Assembly (NCBI GenBank): GCA_946478645.1
Contig: CAMLCW010000230.1
Span: forward strand, 1 to 8,385
Source: an uncultured Variovorax sp.
GTDB taxonomy: Bacteria; Pseudomonadota; Gammaproteobacteria; Burkholderiales; Burkholderiaceae
DNA length: 8,385 nucleotides
Direction of reading: 5' to 3'
In this document: positions 1-5,609 of the stretch, piece after piece
Numbering within the stretch: the stretch's first letter is position 1
Layout: every line of letters starts with the position of its first letter
Notes under the pieces: model-generated
Database searches by the model: none
What the model saw: the letters and a program-made list of their open reading frames with translations, nothing else
What the model was told of the DNA's origin: nothing
Position numbers and translations under genes: made by a program

Positions 1-1111
1 TGCCGCCGGGCCGGGTCGCGAAGTCCAGGTCGCCGACGGCGCGCACACCGCCGAATTGCATCGTGAGGCCCTCGGTGCGGATCGGCGCGCCGGGCGTGCG
101 CGATGGCAGCAGGCCGGCGTCGTCCGTCGCCGCCAACGGCGCTTCGGGCGCTTGCGTCTGCCGCGCACCGAGCCGCGCCGCGATGCGCCGCCAGAGCCCG
201 GCCGCACCCTCGGGGGCGGCCCACAGCACCACCAGCAGCAGCAGGCCGAAGATCAGCAGCCGGTACTCCTCGAAGCTGGAGAGCAGCTCCGGCAGCAGGC
301 CCACCACCAGCGCGCCGGCCAGCGGCCCCGCGATGGAACCCGCGCCGCCGATCATCACCACCAGCACGAACAGGATCGACTGCCCGAAGCCGAAGGTGTG
401 CGGCGTGACGAAACCCGAGAGCGGCGCGAACAGCCCGCCCGCCGCGCCCGCGCAGAACGCCGAGATCGCGAACGCCACCGTCTTGATGCGCAGCGGATCG
501 AGGCCGATCGACTCGGCCGCGGTGTCGCTGTCGCGCACCGCGCGCATCGCCGCGCCCCAGCCGCCGCGCGACAGCAGCGCAAAGCCCGCGAGCGCCACGC
601 CCGCCGTGAGCACCGCGAGCATCGCCGCCGCGCGCTCGCCCTGCACCAACGACCCGAGCACCGGGCCCGCGATGCCCATGATGCCGTTCTGGCCGCCCGT
701 GAGGTCGCGCGCCTCGACGATCGCATGCTCGACGATGAAGCCGAACGCGATGGTGATCATGGCGAGATAGGGCCCCCGGGCGCGCAGCGCCGGCAGCGCG
801 AGCAGCGCGCCCATGGCACCCGCGATCAGCGCGCCCGCGGGCCAGGCGAGCCAGAAGCTCCAGCCGGCCTTGCCCGTGAGGATCGCGACCGCGTAGGCGC
901 CGATGGCATAGAAGCCGACATGTCCGAACGACATCTGCCCCGTGAGCCCGAGCAGCACATTGAGCCCGACGCCGACGATCGCGAACAGCGCGACGTTGGC
1001 GAGCACGAAGACGTAATAGCCGTTGACGGTGGCCGCGAGCGCGACGCCGGCGGCCATCGTCGCCACCAGCGCCGCCAGCGCGGGCCACGGCATGCGTGTT
1101 GTCGGGTTCAT
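1..1111 (-). CDS. Fused LivM-type permease / LivG-type ATPase of a HAAT ABC importer (partial, runs off left edge)
   Basis: Inner-membrane permease subunit joined in one reading frame to the cytoplasmic ATPase of a branched-chain-amino-acid-type (HAAT) ABC importer. The frame is open from the ATG at 1111 to the window edge (370 codons, no stop; each codon checked). Residues 1-310 or so are hydrophobic and LivM-like, with the family signature GLTGQMSFGHVGFYAIGAYA at about residues 55-74. A polar, Ala/Pro-rich linker (about 315-343) follows. From about residue 346 the start of an ABC ATPase appears (TEGLTMQFGGVRAVGDLDF), which normally lies just ahead of the Walker A motif; Walker A itself would be beyond the edge. 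The start codon overlaps the stop of the upstream livH-like gene by 4 bases (ATGA), so translation is probably coupled. Fused LivM-LivG proteins are known in betaproteobacteria. Substrate unknown; a separate LivF-type ATPase is expected further left. Confidence 0.93.
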   Translation of the reverse strand, partial: MNPTTRMPWPALAALVATMAAGVALAATVNGYYVFVLANVALFAIVGVGLNVLLGLTGQMSFGHVGFYAIGAYAVAILTGKAGWSFWLAWPAGALIAGAMGALLALPALRARGPYLAMITIAFGFIVEHAIVEARDLTGGQNGIMGIAGPVLGSLVQGERAAAMLAVLTAGVALAGFALLSRGGWGAAMRAVRDSDTAAESIGLDPLRIKTVAFAISAFCAGAAGGLFAPLSGFVTPHTFGFGQSILFVLVVMIGGAGSIAGPLAGALVVGLLPELLSSFEEYRLLIFGLLLLVVLWAAPEGAAGLWRRIAARLGARQTQAPEAPLAATDDAGLLPSRTPGAPIRTEGLTMQFGGVRAVGDLDFATRPGG

Positions 1112-1983
1112 ACCTTCTTCACCGCCGCGCGGCCGAACAGGCCCTGGGGCCGCAGCGCGAGCACCGCGATCACCAGCGCAAACGTCAGGATCTGCGTGTA
1201 GCCCGAGCCGAGCGTGGCGGTGATCAGCGCCTCGGCCAGGCCGAACAGCAGGCCCGCGCCCATCACGCCCCAGGCACTGGTGATGCCGCCGAGGATCGCC
1301 ACCGCGAAGGCCTTGAGCCCGAACAGCGTGCCCATGTCGGCCTGCACGTTGTAGAGCGGCGCGATCAGCACGCCCGCCGTGCCCGCGAGCACCGCCGACA
1401 GCGCGAAGGCAGCGGCCACCGCGCGCCGGATCGGAATGCCCATGAGCCGTGCGGCCGCGGGGTTCTGCACCACCGCGAGCATGCCGATGCCCCAGCGCGT
1501 GCGGCGCGCCACCAGGTGCAATGCCGCGGCGAGCGCCAGACCCGCGAGCGGAATCAGCAGCTGCAGCGGATACACGCCCAGCCCGACCTCGCCGACCTGC
1601 AGCGGCGTGACCGCGAGCGACGACGGCAGGCTGCGCGGCTCCTTGCCGAAGGTGAACATCACGAGGTTGTCGACCACCATGCCGAGCGCGACGGTGGCCA
1701 TCAGCCAGGCCTCGGAGCCGCGGCTCGCAAACGGCCGCACGGCCGCGAACTCGACCAGCATGCCGTACGCGCCGCACAGCACCAGCGCCAGCAGCACCGC
1801 CAGCGGCATCGGCCAGCCCAGCGTCTGCGCGAACCAGAAGGTGAAGACCGCACCGAGCATCATCGCGCTGCCCTGCGCGAAGTTGACGGTGCCCGAGACG
1901 GCATAGGTGACGTGGAAGCCGAGGGCGATGAGCCCGTACATGCTGCCGAGCCCCAGCCCGCTGATCCATGCAGACAACAGCAT
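1108..1983 (-). CDS. LivH-type ABC transporter permease
   Basis: Integral-membrane permease of the same HAAT importer; it should pair with the LivM half of the downstream fusion to form the channel. The 291-residue length is normal for LivH. The N-terminus GLGLGSMYGLIALGFHVTYA and the following VNFAQGSAMMLGA are classic LivH motifs. The cytoplasmic coupling region (about 180-200) carries the AARLMGIPI stretch, and the C-terminal AILGGITSAWGVMGAGLLFG is also typical. The sequence is a series of hydrophobic segments with a basic tail (AAVKKV). The start lies 7 bases after the binding-protein stop. I see no good Shine-Dalgarno there, so expression probably depends on reinitiation from the upstream gene. 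The stop overlaps the next start (ATGA). Branched-chain amino acids, urea, short-chain amides or aromatic acids are all possible substrates of this family. Confidence 0.95.
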   Translation of the reverse strand: MLLSAWISGLGLGSMYGLIALGFHVTYAVSGTVNFAQGSAMMLGAVFTFWFAQTLGWPMPLAVLLALVLCGAYGMLVEFAAVRPFASRGSEAWLMATVALGMVVDNLVMFTFGKEPRSLPSSLAVTPLQVGEVGLGVYPLQLLIPLAGLALAAALHLVARRTRWGIGMLAVVQNPAAARLMGIPIRRAVAAAFALSAVLAGTAGVLIAPLYNVQADMGTLFGLKAFAVAILGGITSAWGVMGAGLLFGLAEALITATLGSGYTQILTFALVIAVLALRPQGLFGRAAVKKV

Positions 1984-1990
1984 CGCTTGC

Positions 1991-3193
1991 TTATTTCGCC
2001 GCGGCCATGCCCACGGGCAGGATGCGGTTGTCGATGAATTGCGCCCAGACGTAGTCGCTCGCGGTCACCGCGTCATGCACGCCGGGCGAGAAGGGCTTGT
2101 CGTAGGTCTTGATCAGGCCCTCGTACCTGCCGATCTTGTAGAAGCCCTGGCGCACCGCATCGCCGTCGGTCGAGCCCGCGGCCGCGATGGCCAGCGCGGC
2201 GAGCTGCATGCCGTCGTAGGCATTGGCCACGCCCACGGCCGGCGTGATGTCGTCGGGGCCCTTGATGGCCGGGTACTTGGCCTTGAGCGCCGCGATCACG
2301 CGCTCGCCGACCGGCGACTGCTTGCCGAAGAAGCTGTAGGTCTGCACGAAATGCACGTTCTTGCCGTTCGGGCCGGCCAGTTCGGTGAAGCGGCCGCCGG
2401 CCGGGCCCCAGTGCGAGACGATCGGCACCTGCCAGCCCATGCGGTCGAGCGACTTGACCACCTGCGCCGACGGACCCACGTTGCCCACCATGAACAGCGT
2501 GTCGGCACCGGCCGCCTTGAGCCGCGTGAGCTGCGGCACCACATCGACGTCGCTGCCTTCGAACTTCTCGACGCCCACGGCCTTCAGCCCCTTGGCCGCG
2601 AGCGCGGCATGCAGGCCCTTTTCGTTCGATTCGCCCCAGGGGTTGTTGACGAGGATCATGCCGAACTTGCCGCTCTTGAAGCTCTTCTGCGCGTAGTCGA
2701 GCATGCCCACGTTGACGATCTCGTCGACGGCCGAGACGCGGAACGCGAAGTTGGGATTGGCGCCGTTCTTGGTGATCGGCGTGCCTGCGGCCCAGGGCCC
2801 CATGAAGGGCGTTTTTTCCTGGTTGGCGATCGGCACGATGGCCATCGACACCGGCGTGTCGAGCCCGCCGAACAGCACCGCCACCTTCTCCTTGAAGATC
2901 AGCTCGCGTGCGGCCACCACGCCCTTGGCGGGATTGGCCTCGTCGTCGCGGCGCACCAGCTCGAGCTTGCGCCCGCCGAGCAGGCCGCCCTTGGCATTGA
3001 TCTCGTCGATGGCGACCGAGAGGCCGCGCGTGATCGCCTCGCCGGCCAGGGCCGACTGGCCCGACAGCGCGGTGACGAGGCCGATCTTGATCGGCTCGGC
3101 GGCGAGGACCGTGCCTGCGGCAAGGCAGGCGGCGGCCGCAATGCAGAGCGTGCGGCGGCGAAGAACGGGAAGGCGAACAGCGGTGCGGGTCAT
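1991..3193 (-). CDS. Periplasmic substrate-binding protein of HAAT ABC importer (Peripl_BP_6 / LivK-like)
   Basis: Captures the transported substrate in the periplasm and delivers it to the LivH/LivM channel. I chose the ATG at 3193 (400 residues) over upstream in-frame starts because an AGGAG lies 6 bases before it and it yields a clean Sec-type signal peptide: basic MTRTAVRLPVLRRR, hydrophobic core to about residue 30, cleavage probably after VLA (about 31) or the next Ala. The mature part begins EPIKIGLVTALSGQSALAGE, the canonical start of family-1 type I binding proteins. ITRGLSVAIDEINAKGGLLG, the PFMGPWAAGTP segment and the later AYDGMQLAALAI are also typical. Cys17 and Cys23 are not in a convincing lipobox, so a soluble periplasmic protein is more likely than a lipoprotein. 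First gene of the importer operon, divergent from the NTF2-like/hydrolase cluster. Ligand not predictable. Confidence 0.93.
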   Translation of the reverse strand: MTRTAVRLPVLRRRTLCIAAAACLAAGTVLAAEPIKIGLVTALSGQSALAGEAITRGLSVAIDEINAKGGLLGGRKLELVRRDDEANPAKGVVAARELIFKEKVAVLFGGLDTPVSMAIVPIANQEKTPFMGPWAAGTPITKNGANPNFAFRVSAVDEIVNVGMLDYAQKSFKSGKFGMILVNNPWGESNEKGLHAALAAKGLKAVGVEKFEGSDVDVVPQLTRLKAAGADTLFMVGNVGPSAQVVKSLDRMGWQVPIVSHWGPAGGRFTELAGPNGKNVHFVQTYSFFGKQSPVGERVIAALKAKYPAIKGPDDITPAVGVANAYDGMQLAALAIAAAGSTDGDAVRQGFYKIGRYEGLIKTYDKPFSPGVHDAVTASDYVWAQFIDNRILPVGMAAAK

Positions 3194-3199
3194 GGCGGA

Positions 3200-3204
3200 C
3201 TCCT
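3200..3204 (-). promoter_or_regulatory. Ribosome binding site of the binding-protein gene
   Basis: On the minus strand AGGAG (within CCAGGAG) sits 6 bases before the ATG at 3193. It is the only good Shine-Dalgarno near any in-frame start of this gene and so decides the start against the longer form beginning at 3448. Confidence 0.75.
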
Positions 3205-3233
3205 GGTCGAAAGAGGACAACAACAAGCTGGCG

Positions 3234-3249
3234 GCACCCAACAAGGTGC
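3234..3249 (-). other. Small hairpin overlapping the 13-bp inverted repeat
   Basis: GCACC (3234-3238) and GGTGC (3245-3249) are perfect inverted repeats around the 6-base loop CAACAA. The right arm shares 3247-3249 with the left arm of the larger 13-bp inverted repeat (3247-3289), so in RNA the two stems could not form fully at the same time. The stem is only 5 bp and the relation may be chance. Confidence 0.35.
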
Positions 3250-3289
3250 ATCGGGCATCCGCCGAAGCGACTGGTTGATGCCCGATGCA
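3247..3289. repeat. Perfect 13-bp inverted repeat in the binding-protein upstream region
   Basis: TGCATCGGGCATC (3247-3259) is matched exactly by GATGCCCGATGCA (3277-3289) with a 17-base spacer, centred 75 bases upstream of the binding-protein start. If transcription begins upstream of it, the mRNA leader would fold into a strong 13-bp stem; no U-run follows, so it is not a standard terminator. A weak candidate promoter on the minus strand (TTGGCA at 3302-3297, 16 bases, CATCAA at 3280-3275) would place its -10 inside the right arm, in which case the repeat would be a DNA operator over the promoter rather than an RNA hairpin. The sequence alone does not decide. Confidence 0.6.
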
Positions 3290-3300
3290 AGCGCCATGCC

Positions 3301-3369
3301 AAGTCGACACTTTCGCGTTGAACTTGTCGACAATCTGTTGCCTGATCGGTTGACAATTCGGCACGAGAA
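3301..3369. repeat. Three GTYGACA boxes at an exact 23-bp period
   Basis: GTCGACAC (3303-3310), GTCGACAA (3326-3333) and GTTGACAA (3349-3356) start exactly 23 bases apart, all in the same orientation, in the middle of the divergent control region. Boxes two and three extend to GACAAT. About 23 bp is a little over two helical turns, so regulator molecules on the three boxes would be staggered around the DNA. Likely an operator array; the most likely ligand is the GntR/FCD protein encoded at 4847-5596 (inference). Confidence 0.65.
3324..3333. promoter_or_regulatory. Candidate GntR/FCD operator, perfect palindrome TTGTCGACAA
   Basis: A 10-bp perfect palindrome, and the middle of the three 23-bp-spaced boxes. 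It fits the general FadR-subfamily operator pattern TNGT-N-ACNA. It lies between the binding-protein gene and the NTF2-like gene, so one bound regulator could control both arms. That it is the site of the local regulator is inference. Confidence 0.55.
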
Positions 3370-3379
3370 TTGCTGTGCA
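3350..3379 (+). promoter_or_regulatory. Candidate promoter of the NTF2-like/hydrolase/GntR cluster
   Basis: A full consensus -35, TTGACA (3350-3355), lies 77 bases before the NTF2-like start. The matching -10 is poor: TGTGCA at 3374-3379 with an 18-base spacer is the best of weak options. The -35 overlaps the third GTYGACA box, so a protein bound there would block RNA polymerase. The real transcription start is unproven. Confidence 0.4.
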
Positions 3380-3391
3380 TTGCACCAATGC
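3377..3391. promoter_or_regulatory. Palindrome GCATTG-CAC-CAATGC near the putative start of transcription
   Basis: A 6+6-bp perfect palindrome with a 3-base centre, overlapping another 5+5 palindrome (GTGCA-T-TGCAC, 3375-3385). It sits at or just after the expected -10 of the plus-strand promoter. It differs in sequence from the GTYGACA boxes, so it could be a site for a second regulator or a short hairpin in the leader; it could also be chance. Confidence 0.35.
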
Positions 3392-3423
3392 CCTTTGCCA
3401 TGCACCGCCTTGGCCCACTGATT

Positions 3424-3427
3424 GGAG
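3424..3427 (+). promoter_or_regulatory. Ribosome binding site of the NTF2-like gene
   Basis: GGAG, within TTGGAGAACCC, lies 5 bases before the ATG at 3433. It supports this start over the in-frame ATG at 3370, which would add 21 residues unlike the family. Confidence 0.7.
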
Positions 3428-3432
3428 AACCC

Positions 3433-3861
3433 ATGGACACATCCGCATCGACCGCCACTTCGCTCACCGACCCGGCCGCCGTGGTCGACGAATTCCTTCG
3501 CCTGGTGATGATTCCCGACCCGGCCGCGGCGTCGCGCTACACCGCGCCCGGCATCCGCATCCGTTTCACGGGCAACCGCCCGATGCACGCGCCCGGTGAC
3601 ACCTCGGCCTTCAACGCAAAGCGCTACGCCTGGGTCAAGAAGAAGATCGAGCGCACCGAAACGGTGGCCGGCGGCACGCCCGAAGAGACGGTGGTCTACA
3701 GCCTCGGCACGCTCTATGGCGCGTGGCCCGACGGCACGGCCTTCGAAGGCAACCGTTATGTCGACCGCTACGTGGTGCGCCACGGGCTGATCGTGCAGAT
3801 GGACGTGTGGAACGACAGCGCCGAGTGGCTGCTCGTGCGCGCCGGCCTCGCGGTGCTGTGA
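3433..3861 (+). CDS. NTF2/SnoaL-like small protein
   Basis: A 142-residue protein of the size and pattern of the NTF2-like superfamily (cone-shaped alpha+beta barrel), which includes small hydrolases, isomerases, dehydratases and non-catalytic binding proteins. Visible pattern: an N-terminal helix (PAAVVDEFLRLVMIPDPAAA, about 14-33), a first strand with RYTAPGIRIRFTG, a variable helix with the charged KRYAWVKKKIERTETV, then paired strands TVVYSLGTLYGAWPDGTAF, NRYVDRYVVRHGLIVQMDVW and a short tail. No signal peptide, so cytoplasmic. First gene of the plus-strand cluster; its stop is 10 bases before the hydrolase start, indicating one transcript. The substrate and even catalysis are unproven. 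It may act on the compound taken up by the divergent importer or on the product of the next gene. Confidence 0.82.
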   Translation: MDTSASTATSLTDPAAVVDEFLRLVMIPDPAAASRYTAPGIRIRFTGNRPMHAPGDTSAFNAKRYAWVKKKIERTETVAGGTPEETVVYSLGTLYGAWPDGTAFEGNRYVDRYVVRHGLIVQMDVWNDSAEWLLVRAGLAVL

Positions 3862-3871
3862 GGCCGCGCGC

Positions 3872-4792
3872 ATGACGGCCCGCTGGCCCGAGCTGCTGCC
3901 CTCGCACGGTCGCTTCGACTACCGGCCGATCACGCGCCGGCCCGACTTCGCCTGGCCCAACGGCGCACGGCTCGCGGTGTACCTGGGCTTCAACATCGAG
4001 CACTTCGCCTTCGGCGACGGGCTCGGCGCCTGCATCGGACCGGCCTCGCCGCAGCCCGACGTGCTGAACCACGGCTGGCGCGAGTACGGCAACCGCGTGG
4101 GCGCATGGCGCTGCCTCGAACTCTTCGATGCGCTCGGGCTGCCGACGGGCGCGCTGGTCAATACCGCGCTCTACGACCACTGCCCCGAACTGGTGCAGGC
4201 GGTGGTGGCGCGCGGCGACGAGCTCATCGGCCACGGGCACAGCAATGCCGAGCGCCAGGGCGCGCTCGACGAGGCGCACGAACGCGCGCTGCTCTTGCGC
4301 TGCCGCGACCGCATGCGGCGCGAGAGCGGGCAGGCGCCCGCGGGATGGCTGTCGCCGTGGATCTCCGAAAGCCCCGTCACGCCCGACCTGCTCGCGGAGA
4401 CCGGCTACGGCTACACGCTCAACTGGTGCCACGACGACCAGCCGGTGCGCATGCGCACGCGCGCGGGGGGCGCCATCTGGTCGGTGCCGTACCCGCAGGA
4501 GCTCAACGACATTCCGATGATCGTCGGGCGGCTGATGGACGCGAAGGACTTCAGCGCAATGGTGATCGACAACTTCGACGAGATGCAGGCGCAGTCGCGT
4601 GCGCAGCCGCTGGTGATGGGCCTGGCGCTGCATCCGTACATCGTCGGCCAGCCCTACCGCCTGCGCCACCTGCGCATCGCGCTCGCGCACCTCGCGCGGG
4701 CGCGCGACCGCGACGTGTGGTTCACCACGCCGGGCGCGATCGCCGCGCACATGCAGCAGCTCGCGGCCGAGCGGCCCGGCGCGTTCGGCTGA
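3872..4792 (+). CDS. Polysaccharide-deacetylase-fold hydrolase, PuuE (metal-independent allantoinase)-like
   Basis: A 306-residue NodB-fold protein of the branch that includes the allantoinase PuuE, close to PuuE in length. Shared features: an N-terminal WPNGARLAVYLGFNIEHF (about 28-45) in place of the DD-containing strand of classical CE4 deacetylases; the EYGNRVGAWR element, almost identical to the PuuE EYG-R-GVWR; and a C-terminal LHPYIVGQPYRLRHL (His254) followed by DVWFTTPGAIAAH. The key loop after DELIGHG reads HGHSNAERQ (His121, His123, Asn125), whereas PuuE has a GxRWIDY-type sequence. Neither the CE4 Asp pair nor a canonical H-xxx-H zinc motif is present, so catalysis without metal is likely. 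The reaction is probably hydrolysis of an amide or ureide C-N bond; allantoin itself is doubtful. GAGG 8 bases before the ATG overlaps the preceding stop. Cytoplasmic. Confidence 0.87.
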   Translation: MTARWPELLPSHGRFDYRPITRRPDFAWPNGARLAVYLGFNIEHFAFGDGLGACIGPASPQPDVLNHGWREYGNRVGAWRCLELFDALGLPTGALVNTALYDHCPELVQAVVARGDELIGHGHSNAERQGALDEAHERALLLRCRDRMRRESGQAPAGWLSPWISESPVTPDLLAETGYGYTLNWCHDDQPVRMRTRAGGAIWSVPYPQELNDIPMIVGRLMDAKDFSAMVIDNFDEMQAQSRAQPLVMGLALHPYIVGQPYRLRHLRIALAHLARARDRDVWFTTPGAIAAHMQQLAAERPGAFG

Positions 4793-4801
4793 AGCGCGTT
4801 C

Positions 4802-4807
4802 GATAAT
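4802..4807 (+). promoter_or_regulatory. Possible -10 element before the GntR gene
   Basis: GATAAT, five of six matches to TATAAT, lies in the 54-base gap between the hydrolase and the regulator, 39 bases before the regulator ATG. I see no recognisable -35 at 15-18 bases. It could give the regulator its own weak promoter in addition to read-through. Confidence 0.25.
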
Positions 4808-4846
4808 CGCCGCCTCTGACCGCACGCCCGCACGCTCCTTCTGCCC

Positions 4847-5596
4847 ATGGCCCGCCCTCCTGCCTCGAAGAAACCCTCTGCCCGCGCACGGCAATCCGCC
4901 GCCGTCGACGACGCCCCGCCTGCGGACGACGGCGACATCGAGGAACGCATCTACCGCTCGGTGTTCGAGGGCGTGACGCACCAGCGCCTTGCGCCCGGCA
5001 CCAAGCTGCCCGAAGCCTCGCTGTGCGCGCTGTTCGGCGTGAGCCGCGCGATGGTGCGCAAAGTGCTGCAGCGGCTCGCGCACGACCACATCGTCGAACT
5101 GCGGCCGAACCGCGGCGCGATCGTGGCGATGCCCTCGCCCGAAGAGACGCGGCAGATCTTCGAGGCCCGCCGCGCGCTCGAGGCGGCGCTGGTGCGCATG
5201 GCGGTGCGCAACGCCACGCGCGCCGAGGTTGCCGCGCTGCGGCGGCACCTGAAGGAGGAGCATGCGGCGATGCACCGCCACACGCAGCCCGAATGGGCGC
5301 GCCTCGCGAGTTCGTTCCACCTGCGCGTGGCACGGCTCGCACGCAATCCGATCCTGGAGCGCTACCTGACCGAGCTCATGTCGCGCTGCTCGCTCATCGT
5401 GGCGCTCTACGAGCCGCCGGGCAACGCGGCCTGCGAACACGACGAGCATGCGGAACTGGTCGATGCAATCGCCCGCGGCGACGCCGACGAGGCCGTGCGC
5501 CTGATGGAAGCGCACCTGCTGGACCTGGAGCGCAACATCGCGCTCGACAGGCCGGCGGCGCAACGCAGCCTGGGGCAGATGCTCGGGTTGGGGTGA
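4847..5596 (+). CDS. GntR-family transcriptional regulator, FadR/FCD subfamily
   Basis: A 249-residue DNA-binding regulator. After a disordered basic/acidic N-terminus (about 1-30), a winged helix-turn-helix spans about 31-95 (GTKLPEASLCALFGVSRAMV, then ELRPNRGAIVAMPS as the wing). The helical FCD ligand-binding domain starts at about 103 (IFEARRALEAALVRMAV) and runs to about 232. His158, His201 and His223 have the spacing of the FCD metal triad (43 and 22 residues), but the position four before His158, usually the Asp ligand, is Ala154 (LASSFH). Metal binding may therefore be altered or lost. It closes the plus-strand cluster, 54 bases after the hydrolase, and probably controls the divergent region through the TTGTCGACAA-type boxes, most likely as a ligand-released repressor (inference). 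No clear Shine-Dalgarno precedes the ATG. Confidence 0.92.
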   Translation: MARPPASKKPSARARQSAAVDDAPPADDGDIEERIYRSVFEGVTHQRLAPGTKLPEASLCALFGVSRAMVRKVLQRLAHDHIVELRPNRGAIVAMPSPEETRQIFEARRALEAALVRMAVRNATRAEVAALRRHLKEEHAAMHRHTQPEWARLASSFHLRVARLARNPILERYLTELMSRCSLIVALYEPPGNAACEHDEHAELVDAIARGDADEAVRLMEAHLLDLERNIALDRPAAQRSLGQMLGLG

Positions 5597-5609
5597 AGGC
5601 CGAAGGGAT

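Noticed and set aside
56..1201. 381-codon plus-strand frame opposite the LivM-LivG fusion
   Set aside because: Shares codon register with the real gene and gives a low-complexity Arg-rich product.
1907..3421. 504-codon plus-strand frame opposite the binding-protein gene
   Set aside because: Shadow of the real minus-strand gene, which has a signal peptide, a ribosome binding site and family motifs.
3370..3432. Longer NTF2-like start at 3370
   Set aside because: It lies on or before the expected transcription start and adds non-family residues; ATG 3433 has GGAG at proper spacing.
3194..3448. Longer binding-protein start at 3448
   Set aside because: Would add 85 residues that cover the divergent control region and place the signal peptide internally; the ATG at 3193 has a good Shine-Dalgarno.
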